Assembly: GCA_036850595.1 (NCBI GenBank)
Contig: CM072158.1
Coordinates: forward strand, 9,935,422 to 9,999,421
Source of the DNA: Rhyacichthys aspro
Lineage: Eukaryota; Chordata; Actinopteri; Gobiiformes; Rhyacichthyidae
Direction: 5' to 3'
Length of the DNA: 64,000 bases
Shown: one piece after another, positions 25,701-39,255 of the stretch
How positions within the stretch are numbered: the stretch's first letter is position 1
Layout: every line of letters starts with the position of its first letter
Notes under the pieces: generated by a model
Databases searched by the model: none
What the model saw: only the letters and a program-made list of their open reading frames with translations
Told to the model about the DNA's origin: nothing
Position numbers and translations under genes: made by a program

Positions 25701-28700
25701 AGAGACTTGTGCTTGCAATGAATAGAAAGCATTTTCACACAAATCGTTAAATTATTTCTATTTGTCAATATTATTCATCTTTAAAAGCCAACCTTCAACC
25801 ATGAGTCATATCATGTCTGGGCAGCATTAATATTGTAACACATGAAGTAAGTGGGTGATTACAGGGTGGAGCTGCACATCAGGACGACCCCTCCCTACAC
25901 AGGGCTGTACACAGGCATCAATGATGGAGCGCTTCCATGTGACAGAGCTGAAGGTCACCTGTGGAAGTGAGAGGCTGTTCAAGGCGGAAACCAACGCGCT
26001 GCATGTAAAACCGTGTTAGCTGAGGTGTCCCGCTGACTTATGTTCACATTACATTATACATCACTGTTACCAGAAGGTCAAAGATGGCCCATGAACATTT
26101 ACTGCAGCCGTCTTGGAGCAGACAGGAAGCTGATTTGTTTGCACTGTAAAAACTGGACATAATGGGAAGTATGTACCTAATGAAATGACCGATTAGACTA
26201 TTTTAGCCCCTTTTTTATTGTTTTGGCAGCTCATTGTAACCAGTTCTGGATACGGTTTGGAGCTGGAACAGAGTTGTCATGTCAAGCAGTTTTTAAAAAG
26301 TTGCATATTTTCCACATTTTTTGCAGCATTTTAAGTGTCCTTCTCTTACCTCATCGCAAACCTCAACTGGAATTGTAAGTCTTCTGGCAGATTTACACTT
26401 TACAGAGACATTTTAATGCACAGTTTTTCTGCATCAGCCAGATTTGATAAAACTATCCTGCACAAACAACATTCAGTTTATCAAGGCACCATCAAAATAA
26501 ACAGCATGAAGCAGATAATAAATGTGAGAAGGGATGACTCGGGTTCTAAATAGCCTCTGCAATTAAGCTGTGGATTCAGAACTCGCTTCTCTCTCACTTT
26601 TAAGTGTGTTTTGCAGCTGCACTCTCCGACGTGTTTGTTTGGCATAAGAGCACAAAATCTAAATATTGAGCAGTGAATAGCCAGAAGCTGAGCAACACAG
26701 ATGATATATAATTATATTTTTAGCTAGCTTTGTGCTTCCCACTGCCAGCTGACATTTAGCTCAAAACATTTCCGGGGCTCCGAGGCATCTGGCCTTTGTA
26801 ATGTGTATATTCAAGTGTAGATGGCAAACGCACAACAGACAGAAACAGATTTGCACCAGCAGGAGCAGCTGGATAAAAAGGTCAAAGAAGAATATGTGCA
26901 CGCAGGTCATAGGAGAGCTGGCTACATATGTGTTTTGGATGTGACGTTTCTTGGGACTTGGTTTGACATGAGCAGAACGAACGGTGTCAAAAGGAATACA
27001 CCACGAGGGAGGAAGGAAAGGAGGGAAGGAGGGAAGGAAGTCGTCTCCCAGCACTTGTACATCTTGTCAAACGTCCCGCTTCACACAATCTGTTCGACAG
27101 CGTTTTTACCACATTTGCCAACAGCTGCCCACATGAACACACTTCAGCTCTGCACAAAGTCTGACTGACATCTCCTGCCTGCGAACCTGGAAATACATCA
27201 TATATATCACAGTAAGACGACAAATGAGACAGCATTAAGGATAGCTGACATGTAAAATCCTTCTGGGATTCAATTACTCTCAAATAATAATGAACTATTT
27301 TAATTTCAGATTGTATTCATTAGACTTTGGTGGACAGTTTTGGACAAAAACATGGAGACAGGAGAAAATGCTTACAAGAGTGAAACCTGTGTGATGCACA
27401 GTAGTTAGAGAATAATAAGGTGAAAACATGGGGAGGTTAATTGGTCGCCTTGAAGGTAGCTTTACTCATGCTGATAAGTCAACACTGTGTTTAACTTTAA
27501 CTGTGAGCGCCGCTAATTGGAAAATATGGTTAACGTGGTTTGGCTTGAGTCACTGAAACAGGTAAAACTGCTCGATCCTTGAAAGGCTTATTTAAAAGAG
27601 TGCTTACATTCATGCAGGCTTTGATGCATTATGTAGGAATCTCCTCTTTTCTCCCCTCAGCACAATACAGTCTTAGATCATCACACCCGGTGCATAACCT
27701 CAGCTCAGACTCCAAATACAACCCGTTCTACTTTTACAAAAACACAGTGTCAAAGGACGGGCACAGAAGACAGAGACAACGTGCACTGAAGCTTAACGGA
27801 AAAACCTCAGTTAAACTACTTCACAATACTGTAGATGAAACTATAGTGTAAGGAACAAGGTGCCATTTCTGTCTGGGTACAATATATGAAGATATTGCTT
27901 CCACTTTTTAAAACACTGTAGATGCACTGAAGCGATGTAAGTCTAGTTTAGAGCATTCTATCAGTCAAATGTAGTACAAACACAGCAAAGAGACAGAGGC
28001 AGAACGAGCCTTCCGTGAAGTGAAGGAACATAACGAGTGTGAAATCATACAATCTTGATAACAACAGAAAAACAATACCCGTGGCGGCAGTTGAGTTGAT
28101 ATTTCTTCCATCTCATTCTCCACTGAAGTGATGGATAAAAGATAGATAAATGTTCCATCATTTTTTGCTATAAGCTTGTGTTTTTTAATCTACAGCTACA
28201 CTCACACTGTGCATAACATGCTGCCTTTGATCAATTTTTCATCAGTGTTCGTGTTGGAGTGAGAGCCGGATCGCTGCTTAGTGATTAATGATAGATTAGC
28301 TTACATGTAAGGTGTCTGACTGAACAAGCCGAAATATCTCAAGCAGGTGTTCGGACATATGTGCAGCAAAGCTCTTCTATTATTTAGACTGCATTTGTTC
28401 AGGTGGGGAAGCTGACGACAAATAGATTTTGCAGCAATTGCTAAACAAGTCCAAAGGGTTTCCAAGGACAGATTAAGACATCAGTCGGCATCAAACTGCA
28501 TCGCTTTTTTTGTTCTTTTATCTTCCTATAACATTATAACCGGACTGGCTTTTGCATTTTAAAAAAAACCCAATTTTAACTTTATCACAAGGTTTATTTT
28601 TCAGAAAAACTCAGATCTATGTAAAAACTACTTCTTGACAAAAGAGTATAGATATACCTTGAGACTAGATGACTATATTAAGTAAGACATGCACACAAAG

Positions 28701-31700
28701 AAGAAAGAAGGTGTCATGTCTAGGTTACTCTCTGAAACCAATGGAGTTATTTAGCGTCCTCATTTCCAACTTGCACGGCTCACTGAATGAAGATGCTTCC
28801 AGCGACCGGCAGCAGCACAAATGGGACTGTATGTAGGTTAAAAGGCAGCCAAGTGGGATAATGGGATGATTGTATAGAGCTACAAATGTCATTCGTGTGT
28901 ATTTCTGACCTACTGTCATCCTATGCAGTGGTAAGATGAGGAACTATGAAGAATGGTTGCCTTTTGAAAGCCCGGCGTCCATTCAGAAATAATCATACTC
29001 ATCATACTAGCTGCTACATAGGCTGCACAAATACAAACAAGATGGCGGGCAATTTATGGCCAAATATTTCCTACGCTCAGTCTAAAGTATCAAGCTCAGA
29101 CTTCAAATCCTTTCACCGAATATTTAAAGCAGTGTTTTTGCTCGATCGTGACAGCACTATCGGCGACATCTCTTTGTTTTGCTCCAGTTCAGTTAAGTCA
29201 CTCCATATTTCTCACATATCCTGCTCATCCCTCTTTTGTCACTGCGCTCCCTCGTCTATGTGCACTCCGAGTGTGGCCTCCTCTTAGCCCCAGCATCAAT
29301 TGTTAAAGGATCATCTTTTTTCGGAGGGAGACAATGAAACAGGGGGCGTTTGCAGGTGTGAGGCAAAATCCAACACATGTGGATCATATGTGGATGTATA
29401 AACCACATGTATTGTTACTTCATAGCAGACCCACGGATGATGTACATAACAAGGCATGTGATATGGTTAATGTGAATATTTGGGTAGATGCTTTCACTGC
29501 TTTCGTTGTTGTGCACTTAGACCAGTATTGTAAATAAGACAACCATGACAGGATGAAACCAAAGTCAAGATCAAGACCAGTGGTTATAGAGTAAAGAGTA
29601 AGTACCAAAAAAGCTGATTTGATTGACACGTTTGGTCTGTATCATAGAACTTTTAGCCAGCAGAGGGCGCAGTTCCTTCTCTGTGCAACTTCACTGTCAG
29701 CGGCAGCCATGTTTGTTTGTTTTTTTACCAGTAGAGACGTCTAAGACGAATTGTTTGGAAGAAACCGTAGGGTCATTTTAGCATATTTTGTACTAATACC
29801 CTTCGCTAGGATCGAGTGTATTGGCCTATTTTCTTTAAAATATGCGTAATGTGTCAGTGAGAACCATTAACTGATTTTGAGAATATATATTTTGTGTGGC
29901 GCTACTTTAAGCTCTGTCCATACATTTCTCGATGAAGAACCTGGCCCAGTGACAATACAGTATCGTCAATCCATCTGTTGTTTTGTTGGACTAATTGGGC
30001 CACACACAGTCACCTGGTGCACAGCAGGAAATACCTTACCTCCTCCACACAAACCTGTTTTCCATCTACTTAGTACTAAATCTCACCTCATCACACAGCA
30101 CTAGATACCCAAAAGAAACCATTTTGAGTGCTCTATGCCGTTTATATCCAAAAATAAAATGCATACTCTATCCTTTCAAAGAGTGGCACGCATGAGTAAT
30201 ATTTTTTACCGCAGATAGTAACAGGGAGTAAAAAGGAAAACGGAAAAGGGAGGAAAATATGTGCTCTATGACCCCAGTCTAAATAAGAGGTCCTTAAGGG
30301 GTTTATCTCTCTCTCTCTGCCTGACCTGACTTATGTACTCTTACATAAGCAAAGTGGAGGGCTGGAGGATGAGTGCAGGCAGTGGGAAGACTTCAAAAGA
30401 AGACTAATAGAGTAAAAACACGCAAGACTGTTGACAACCTAATCATTTAACGTGTATAAGAGAGACCGTAAATGGTGTCTGTTCAAGCATGGTCCTAATT
30501 ACAGCGACTCTGCGTCCGTCTGACCACGCCACTTCCTCTGTGTCCCTCGTTCTCCCAGCGTATCCCCCTGAGGAGTGGGAGGCGAGTGGGAGACGAAGCA
30601 CCTGCTGAAGTGCATCACACAAGAGCAGAAAAGGCAATTTATGAACCGTCTGCGAAGCGATCGGAGACAAAAACGCTGCATATATCAGTTTCATTTAGAC
30701 TCTTAGAAGAATGCATGCTTATATAATGATGGAGCGGTGCACCTCCTGAGTGAAATATATTAGAAGACAGTCTGTCATCTTGGTCCTCTGCCTCCACATC
30801 ATCCTTGGGCAAATTTGAGTGGGTGTTTGAAATCATCTGACAGTTTAAATTCACTTCATCGCTGCGGTACACGCCCGAAAACAAAACAACTGCCATAAAT
30901 CTGAGTGTACAATTATGCTGCCGTCACTATTGTCCCGTTAATTATCACCATTATCCTCCTCGTGGGTCTGTCCGAGCGCTTTTTCATCATCAGATGCGAG
31001 TATAATTTCTCAGTGTGATAAGCAGCAGGGATTAATAGTGGCTGTGATATTGAAGGAGTTTTTTTTTACAGCTTCATCCAAATGGTAAGTGTCAAATGAG
31101 TAGACAAAGACAGAGGAGTGTTTTATAAGCAGCATGAGTCAGGGATAGTGCTTTGTCAGCTTAAGACCTACCTGCAGTGTTAGCTTTAATCTAATAAATC
31201 AGAAGCAATTTAAATCTTTTTGAGAGATACTGAGAGATGCTTTGTTTTATCTGTGATTGCACAAAGACATAAAGAGGTGTCTTAAATTTACACCCAAGAA
31301 GAATTGGGCGTTTAAGACCTAAAATACCCCTTAAATCAAACATTAAAGATGGTAATATGTGACCAATTGAAAAGAGAGAAGAATCAGAATCCAACAAAAC
31401 ATGAAAAAGATGCTAAATAAATCCAACACTTATGTTTTTTATTCTTTTGCATTGCATTGAGACTGACAGCCAGTCAATTCATCAAAGGTTTCATGGTATT
31501 TGACAAAAAAAAAAGTTAAAACATGTTAATAAAAATGTTTTTTGTTTTCAAAATTGTGGGTTCTATCATTTATAGCATGGGCAGAGTTTGTGAACTGACA
31601 TAGTTTTTAATCATTTTATTACTGTTTTGTTTTTTGGTTTTTTTGTGACCTCTACATGACTCCATTCTCTTTAATGGACACCTTAAACATCAGTGAAAGA

Positions 31701-34700
31701 AGCAGAGCAGATCCTAGAACCAAGTGTAATCAGTGTTTTCTTCCTGTTCTCATAACTGCGCAGATCAGACAAACTGAGCACTTCTGGAGGAGAAGCACAC
31801 TTGTGTTTTTTTTAAGCTCCCATTTTTGCACTAAGGTTCAGGACATTTATAAACTACATTTTTAAAATCATCAGAGCTGCTCCTATTGTCCACAGCAGTT
31901 TTGATGCTCTAAAAAGGAAGAGGAACTGCAGGCTGTAGCCACCGGATTTGACAAATGAACACTTAAGCATTAAGCTCCTCACAAACTGCAGCTAGCAAAG
32001 ACAACTGCAGACAGAAGTGACAAAAATATAAATGTGGACAATGATAAATCTTTGCATGACCAATGATACAACTGAACCAATGACCTCCGCCCATAAGGAT
32101 TATCTCTAAAGGAAGAGGAAATCAAAGAGTTGAACATTCATGTAGTCATCACGAAGAAGAAAAAAGGGAGGGAATGGAAGACCAGCACAGATACAAACTA
32201 TACAAAGGAATTTAACCTCAGAAGAAGATAGACCAACAAGAATCCAACGATAGATTATGTAATTATATTGATATTAATAAAGAACTGGTTACATAGTCAA
32301 GTCAAATGATACAAGCCCAGTAGGACATGAGTGTAAAACTGACTCCAGCTGTGCTTTGAGTGTTATTAGTGTGAAGATGAAAATCAGCACATAAACCTCC
32401 CTCAACACACAGCGTTTAAAGCGTTTCCATCTGAAATCATTATATTACTTGTAGAATGCAGCAGGATTTTTCCCTTTAAAACCAGGCATCATTAATTTTA
32501 AATGCAGTGAAAACTCTATTGGCCCTGTAGTGAAAGCAGGAATTCTTCCTTCTCTGCCGTCTCTGATCCGAGTGCACTCTCTGAACCACGAGCACAGCCA
32601 ATTATCCCACTCCCAGATACAGCACTGGCCTCCCCTGTCTTTATTATTCCTTTTCATTATCAGTCATGATGTGCTTTTTGGGTAATCTCTGTCTTCCTAA
32701 TTCCAATATTCTCATTCTATTATTCATTTTCATTGTGACAGCCTCATTCAATATGCACCTGGACCTTTAAGACATGTGTTGAGTCCCTTTTCCCATCATT
32801 ATTTTCACTGATTTTCCCACCTTTCTTCTTTATGAACTTTGTTTCCTTCCTTTCTCCTTTCCTGGCACTCATTGTGTTGGGCTGAATCCAGAAGCATCTC
32901 TGCTGTGTTCCCTAATCTGACGAAAGACACACAATGAGCATCACAAACACACTTGGGCCTTGCCAGTGACACCTGCTCCGCCAGGTGGGCACTGCTTGAG
33001 ACACTGTGGATAAACAGGGAATGGAAAAATAGACACAGTGATGTGAGGATGATAAGCTAATGAAGAACAGAGAAATGAGGAAAGAAATGATGTCCAAGAA
33101 ATAAGTGTAAATATATAAAAGCAGCATGCGGAAAAGAGAAATGATGGCACAAGACACAACTAAATGTTACACAAAACACATGATTATAAACAACAATACT
33201 GCAAAATAAACAGAGTCAGGCTTAAGTGAAGCACAATCCAAGGCCAGAATAAAATTTAAAGAGTCTTATGATTTACAGACTCGATTCATTGCAGCTGTGC
33301 ATGATTTACTGCATGTTGCAGAACTGTATGCAACTGCAAAGCACACTTTAATGTTAAGCTCAGGAAAAAAGCTAATGCTTTGGTTATGAAATAAAGGCCC
33401 CTTGATTAATGTTATGGACAAGGTTATGGTTAGAAAATGGCTTTGGTCATTGAGTTGAATATTGTCAGTGTTTAACTTGTCTTTTCCAAAAGGATGTTAC
33501 TGTATGATCAAAAAACATAATACACAACAACTACTACATTGTTCCACAGATGTTTGCTTTTATCTGTTCTGAAAGTGTATGACAGTAGAGTTGGTAGAAT
33601 GGATTATTATAAAAATCAAGCCTTTGCCCTTGACTTTATCCTGTAGAAGCACATATTCTTTCATGGTTCAGGCCAGACTCATCTTTAGAGACAATTAACA
33701 GCACTATTCAGAGCCTTAGCCTTTCTCTGTGGCATCAAAGAGACTGTGACCTCGATGTCAATGAGACTTTTGCCTTTGCATGCACCACTTGTGTTTACAT
33801 GCTTTAGATTTATGTTTGATTCCACTAATTAGAAAGTTAATTGCATCTTGGATACATGTCATTGTGTATGCATGTGTTTGCAAAGATGATTGCTGAATAA
33901 TAAACCAGGGACTGACGGCCACTGACTCGGCAAACTGTGCAGTAACAGAATAAATGAGACTAGTTAATACTGAGCATTAAAAACTTGACAGTCACAAGTA
34001 GGAATAAAAGTAACCAATTGACTTAAGTCAAATACAATAAAGTATAATTTTAGAAAAACTGCTACATGCACTTTAAAACAAGGATATTTATAAAAAACAC
34101 TGCTTTGTACCATTTGAACAAAGTTTTCATATGGGTCTTATGAGACCAGTCCTTGGCTTCAGCCCTGAGAGACAGCTAGTGGACCATATTTGAATAGTCC
34201 AGACCCCACTCATTAAAGCAGCACAAAAGACTAATCACATCTGCAGAGCTTTGATTTACATGCAATTAAAGTTTCATGTGGACCCAGATAAACCAGGAGA
34301 GAGAGAGAAGGGAGGGTGAGATGAAGGCAGCAAGGGGAGCAGATGAAGCAAAGCAGACTCTAAAAGAAGGTGGGGGAAGGAGGAGAAAGGAGGAGGGTGT
34401 ATAGGTGAAGCGAGCCGTCATCTGGCAGCAGAAGTGATGACACAGCACATCCATCTCAGTGGCAGGTGCCTGCTGTTGCTCCTTTACAGAGGACACAAGT
34501 GAACGGAGAGATGGAGAGAACTGCTGCAGCTTTACACTGTAATAACACGCTACTGAGCAAACATTTACAAAGCACTTCACACTGTCTAATCCAAAAATAT
34601 TACAGCTGTACAAAGAGGGGTTTTAATGTGAGTCCAGGATTACTAACAGCAATTTTCTATTTTCAACAACATTATGCAGTATTGAATAATTAGCAAGCAA

Positions 34701-36275
34701 AACATTTTTACACAAAAGTGGCAAATGAAATGATGTTTATGCACAAACAATGACAAAGCCCTGTTTAGGGTTCAGGGAGGTAACAGTGTGGAGGCTCAGC
34801 AACGGTTTCTGCTGGCTCTACTGTAAGGTTGTGATGCCCTAAGCCTGGGGCTCTGTCAACAGATAGACTCTATGAGGTTTTATAAGCTCAGTCCTATGAA
34901 AGCATAGGCAGACTTGAATGTTCAATACTACGCTGTGTTGACTGTTCAACTGTCTCCGGGCCTGTATGTGATGGTAACTTCTCCTGCTTAAGACATCCAG
35001 ACTCTCTTCAGTCCTTTTATGTGGTCCAATACTTTGAAGCTCTAAGGCAGTAACCCAATTCTCTTACACTGGTTACAGTCAAGTTAGGCACATCTAGTTG
35101 GCTGAGATTAATTATATTTTATTTTAGTTTTAGTTTTTTGTTTAGCTTTAATCAGAGAGTACATACTGGTCTTCTTGTCATGACCTCTCTTTATGTCTAC
35201 ATATAGTAGCCGACATACTAAGTATATTTACCTTTTTTACACACATTCTACATGATATTTAACATGACGCTCTTTACAAATGTTCTTAATAGATAAATGA
35301 ATACAAGTGCATGTCAAACTTATATTTTGGTTGCATCTGCTTACAAAAGAAAAAAAAAAAAACTATCCCCAGCCTATTACCCCTTCCTATTATTATTTGT
35401 GTGTGTATGTTGTTGATGGATGGCTTTGGTTATGTAACATTAAGGTTAGTAAATTGGTAATCATAGCCTGCAGCTACTTGATATTTCCTTCAAATGCGCA
35501 GTTCTCTGAGAAGGAAATGTGATGAATGTGTTTTGACAAGGAACAAGCTGGTCAAGTATAAAGCAAGCAGGAGTGAATTTGCATTATACAACAATTTTTG
35601 TGCCACTTACTGAACATACATATATTTCCACATTGAATTAGATACAAAACATGCCTTTTCGGGAGTCATATGGATGTTTATTGGCTCAGAATGTTAATTT
35701 TCTTAATTTGATTTTTAATGTGGTCTTTATATGCATTTGCTCCCATGGGTACATGGGACAAATATAGGTTTCAAGTTGTTACCTGTACTAATACCGTGAG
35801 ATACTGTTTATGCTGTTCTAGTGTGTAGTAATGGTTTTGGTATTGTTTGGGAGAACACTGAAGTGGGATGATTCAAATGGAGGCTGAATGTACAAAACAA
35901 GTGGCAAACGCTGCTGCGGATTTGAAGTGTCTCGGTCAAAGTCCTTTTTCTCAAATAACCTGAGGCCAAATGTCAACCAGCAGCTCCAGTGGAAGTGAGC
36001 TTAAAGCCTTAAGAAACATTACTGAGTCGTAACATCAACATAGCAATCCCATCATACTATAATACTTTTCCAAACAATATCACATTATCGTCACAATCTC
36101 ATACGATCCAATACTAACTTTAAATCTTAAAGTCTTAAATATTTCCATTGAGCGAGCCTGTAAATAACATCCTGACAGTAGGAGGAGGGTAGAAGCTATG
36201 GATGGTGCAATAATAAGGAAAGCAATAAAAGGAGTCTCATTCGCCCAGATGTGGTCTCCCCCTCAGTCAACGCAA

Positions 36276-36331
<56 letters not shown>

Positions 36332-36978
36332 TGTGTAGTCCCACTGAGCACTGGGTGAGTCAAAATGAGTCATATCATCTTATCAATCACCCACTTACAG
36401 TACAGCCACCCTCTCTCATATATGTGCGTGGTTGTTGAGACCACAATAAAGTCAAAGTAGAATATACAGTCCCACGCATATACACCCAGTAAATATTCAC
36501 AACCTACGGAGCTGAAAAGTTGCCTCTGTAGGTTCACACACAGACTTCTGCAAGTAACCATTATCCTGCTTCTGTTATGTTTGTTTCAATCCGCTCCAGA
36601 CCGTGCTGTCATTAAAATGACACAATGACTTCTATCAATCACACCAGCTGTTCTGCTTGTCAATCACTGTATGCAGCGCTGTTTCAATAGATCATCAGCT
36701 GGCGGCGCTCCAGGGAATATGTAAACACAATCACGCATGCACCCACACACTCCCACATTACAAACAACCCCAGGCACATGACAAGTGCACAAGCCAAGCA
36801 AAGATTTTCATTTTTGCATAACATTGTCGATACATCATGAAAGTTTAATGGCTTTATGCATGCATAACATCTTCCTGTGTTCAACAAGACAAAACATTGA
36901 CAATATATATGTTGCTTTAAGAAGTGACTTACAAGAGTTCCTCTGGCTCCCGTCCGTTGCACCAGGAGAGGTGGACAT
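16749..36978 (-). CDS. dtnbp1: Dysbindin (dystrobrevin-binding protein 1), proposed short form, 4 exons
   Basis: Dysbindin is a cytoplasmic BLOC-1 subunit in endosome/lysosome-related organelle and synaptic vesicle traffic. Three exons are certain on the minus strand: 21319-21152 (ELEAEHAQRV, then KLKERQKFFEEAFQQDMEQ, YLSTGYLQIAERR), 17843-17700 (EPIGSMSSMEVNVDMLEQM, DHEALDVFLHSGGEDNSA) and 17062-16749 (acidic tail, stop TGA). Borders are GT/AG and all junctions are phase 1. These match the C-terminal half of human dysbindin almost residue for residue around KERQKFFEEAF. The proposed first exon, 36978-36933, encodes MSTSPGATDGSQRNS with a GTAAGT donor. It joins in frame to give ...RNSLELEAEH and a 223-residue product. 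I found no exon for the N-terminal coiled coil (human about 1-180) between 21.3 and 51.9 kb, so this may be a short isoform or a reduced ohnolog. Confidence is high for the three exons and about 0.45 for exon 1. Confidence 0.85.
17063..17699 (-). other. dtnbp1: Dysbindin last intron
   Basis: A 637 bp AT-rich intron. On the minus strand the donor is GCAG/gtagag and the acceptor is ctttggaag. Nothing else seen. Confidence 0.8.
18810..18978. mobile_element. MITE-like element with GCTGCACAATAT inverted termini
   Basis: A perfect 12-bp inverted pair, GCTGCACAATAT at 18813-18824 and ATATTGTGCAGC at 18965-18976, bounds 165 bp of AT-rich DNA. The 'agggctgcacaatat' terminus is typical of abundant short non-autonomous DNA elements in fish. 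No coding capacity. Confidence 0.65.
20250..21090. mobile_element. Degenerate non-autonomous DNA transposon (hAT-like, tentative)
   Basis: Both ends are rich in the sub-terminal words TACTCAATTACAAGTA (20265-20280, a near copy at 20993-21006) and GTAACG/AGTAACT. The right end reads ATTACTTCCATCCCTGG, the usual terminus of a common fish element whose left end reads CAGGGATGG. The internal part (20690-20840) is more GC-rich and non-coding. Superfamily assignment is from memory. Confidence 0.55.
27003..27041. repeat. Purine-rich GGGA/GGAA simple repeat
   Basis: Imperfect GGGAGGAAGGAAAGG-type tandem run. Low complexity only. Confidence 0.7.
29657..29670 (+). promoter_or_regulatory. CTCF-like motif
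   Basis: CCAGCAGAGGGCGC on the plus strand fits the full CTCF core consensus CCASYAGRKGGCRS. Together with the minus-strand motif at 42986-42999 it forms a convergent pair. Confidence 0.5.
36277..36336. repeat. (TG)n microsatellite
   Basis: About 60 bp of TG dinucleotides with one GG interruption near 36324. Confidence 0.95.
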
Positions 36979-37310
36979 CCCAGCAGGACGCTTTATTTCT
37001 TCCCTCGCAACAACAAAAAGGGAGGGATGCTGGGAGACAAGACAGGCTCGACGATACTCTGCTACAAAACTCCACGATCACCACAACAGCACCTGGCCGC
37101 CGCGCATCCTTCACTCTGCACACATACTCCTCCGTGTGGGGGAAAAAAAAAGGGCTCACTTGGACATTGTCGTGCAGATCAACCAGTGCTGTCTGTGCAC
37201 GCGGTTTCAACGACGCTACAGAGAAATCAATAAACACCCCGCCTGCATGCACTATAGGTCGTCTCCGGCGCGAGTGTGCAGCCTGTTAAGGATGACAGTA
37301 AAGAGAGAGG
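36933..37310 (-). promoter_or_regulatory. dtnbp1: GC-rich first exon/promoter block, probably of dysbindin
   Basis: This is the only clearly GC/CpG-richer block between 21.4 and 52 kb. On the minus strand it ends in a strong donor, AACTCTT/gtaagt (exon border 36933). An ATG at 36978-36976 in a fair context (G at -3) opens 15 codons plus one base, the phase needed by the dysbindin exon at 21319. Frames upstream of that ATG contain stops, consistent with 5'UTR. No TATA box was identified and the start site is unknown. Confidence 0.45.
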
Positions 37311-38086
37311 AGAGGAAGACGAGTGGAGCGTACCACTGGTCTCAGGGAGGAGGAGGAAGAGGGGGTGGCGGAGGGGCTGCGTTCAAGGAGGAAGGAAGTA
37401 GATGAGCGTGTGGGAGCACATGGTATGAGCACATTTGCCTAAAGCACCACTTCCTACATATGCACATGGCTCATGGCTCAGAGCAATATGATGTTTGAAT
37501 AAAAAAGTGGTGACATTTCAAGGTAAAATGTGATGTCAGGCATACAAACAGCCTCAGTCCCACAGACAAGACAAAGGCGAAAACACTCACCAATGTTTTC
37601 ACTGCCTGAGGGGGGGGGTATAATAATCTTCCTCATTAGCATGAAGCTGTGAGGAGCTGCACATTTCCACCTTTGCCTGTCTCCTCTTGTGTCCTTCATT
37701 AACTCCTCCCTTTGCTTCCTTCCCTTAGAGATTAAAACGACAAACGACAATTGGTAGTCAGCAGTCTTCTTTATGTAGTTCCAAGCATTATATGTAAAGT
37801 TAAGTGGAGAATGGCATAAATAGTGTATGCCAAAGTATTCCAGATATCAGTGATGTATTACAGAATCAAAAGACATTGTGAGTCCCAGTAGCTTTAAGAC
37901 CAACACACAAGACTGTTGCCAGACTTATTAAGATCATCTTGTTGTTGGTTTGACAGTAGGAACCAAAAGCAACTGTGAACCCGCCCTGCAAAGACACAGT
38001 TTTCTGACTAAAACAGAAGTGATAAAAATAGAAGATAGCCTAATTGTGGACTTCTGCACACGTTGGGTTGATGGTTTAAGCATAAA

Positions 38087-38110
38087 AACTGAACTGAACT
38101 GAACTGAACT
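38087..38110. repeat. (GAACT)n short tandem repeat
   Basis: Four full GAACT pentamers preceded by AACT. Confidence 0.9.
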
Positions 38111-39216
38111 GTAGTCTGGTGTTTATTAGGGTTTTGGTAAAGTTAGGGAGTGAAAATGTTAAAACATAATCCACACATAGCAAAGAGAAATACAATTTTA
38201 TCATTTTGTAGCACTGACCTGTTTTAAAAACCTTTAGGCTTCAGTACATCTTGGACCTGGTCCTCATCCTTATGACATATCACAGCTCTCTGTGCCTCAG
38301 GGACCATTGTCAGTATAAATAAAATCCAAACTGCAGCAGCTTACAATCAATAGTGTTTGGATTCAGCTGCACACAGTGGGGAATGGAAACATTATAAGCT
38401 TGTTCATTAGCTCGGGGTGATTTTAAGTGTGACATACAATAAGCCAAAGGGGTGAAAAGGTCACCGATGGACTTTGTGGATGAACGTCTGGAGCGTCACA
38501 TTATTTACACCTTTACTTTAAAGCCAAGACTACAATGCTGCCTAGCAACCACTTAAGCTATTGCTTTCCAGCCAATGTATGTTTACTTAAATATTTCTGG
38601 GTACAGCTTTGCTCATAATATGAATTTAAAGTAAGTAGGAAAATCATTTCAAAATGGCTGATGTTTTCTATTTGTTAATCATTCAAAGACCAAAAAAGTA
38701 TGGTGTACAATCAGAGGGGCAAAGTGCAACACAATCCTATTTGCCGCTTAGAAAATCAATATGGCTTATTGTTCTCTAAATTATTCAATAGACCGTGAAA
38801 AAACAGTGAAATGAATGCATTTGAAAACAATACAAGTATGATAGATGTGCTTGTACTGTTAGCATCAGAGTGTGGGTGTCATTTTCTGCATTGTGGAGAT
38901 GAATGTGTAATTAACTTGAACACGCAAAGCAAAGTCAAAAGTGTACAGTAAGCCTTTAATGTCATTTATGTTATTGATATGATATTGTTTAAAGTGTTTA
39001 AATTAGTGTAAAACTATAATGGTCCCTGTCCTCACACACACTACACCCACACCCACACATCATCTCATGTATCTTCTATGACTTTCCGTGTATTTACAGC
39101 CTTCAACACATTTCCTGTTTGATACTTCACACAACATTACCAAAGCTTACAGACAGACAGAGGCCTCAGCTGACAAATAGTGCTACGTACTGGGAGAACT
39201 GACGGATGAGAATGAG

Positions 39217-39217
<1 letters not shown>

Positions 39218-39253
<36 letters not shown>
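39218..39253. repeat. (CA)n microsatellite
   Basis: An uninterrupted AC/CA run of about 36 bp. Confidence 0.95.

Positions 39254-39255
<2 letters not shown>

Larger units (their letters stand above)
21320..36932 (-). other. Proposed dysbindin intron 1 / long non-coding stretch
   Basis: 15.6 kb with no convincing coding exon on either strand. Short GC-richer islands (22440-22660, 24540-24740, 25850-26030, 26820-26960, 30480-30700, 34290-34500) break the AT-rich background but lack family resemblance and consistent splice borders. They could be conserved regulatory elements. A plus-strand 33-bp stretch with perfect splice borders at 25252-25284 is discussed under rejected items. Confidence 0.5.

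Noticed and set aside
26821..27168. Plus-strand frame beginning MANAQQTETDLHQQEQLDKK
   Set aside because: The start looks protein-like, but the frame runs into a GGGA simple repeat and non-coding sequence, with no donor/acceptor pair or homology.
28723..28738. AGGTTACT outside mylip
   Set aside because: The following hexamer (CTGAAA) is not a nuclear-receptor half-site, so it is not a DR4. The same holds for the GGGTTACT copies near 35048 and 41931.
36785..37405. 206-residue plus-strand open frame over the GC-rich block
   Set aside because: It crosses the proposed dysbindin first exon in antisense, has low-complexity Gly/Arg at the end and resembles no family. Best explained by the GC-rich promoter sequence.
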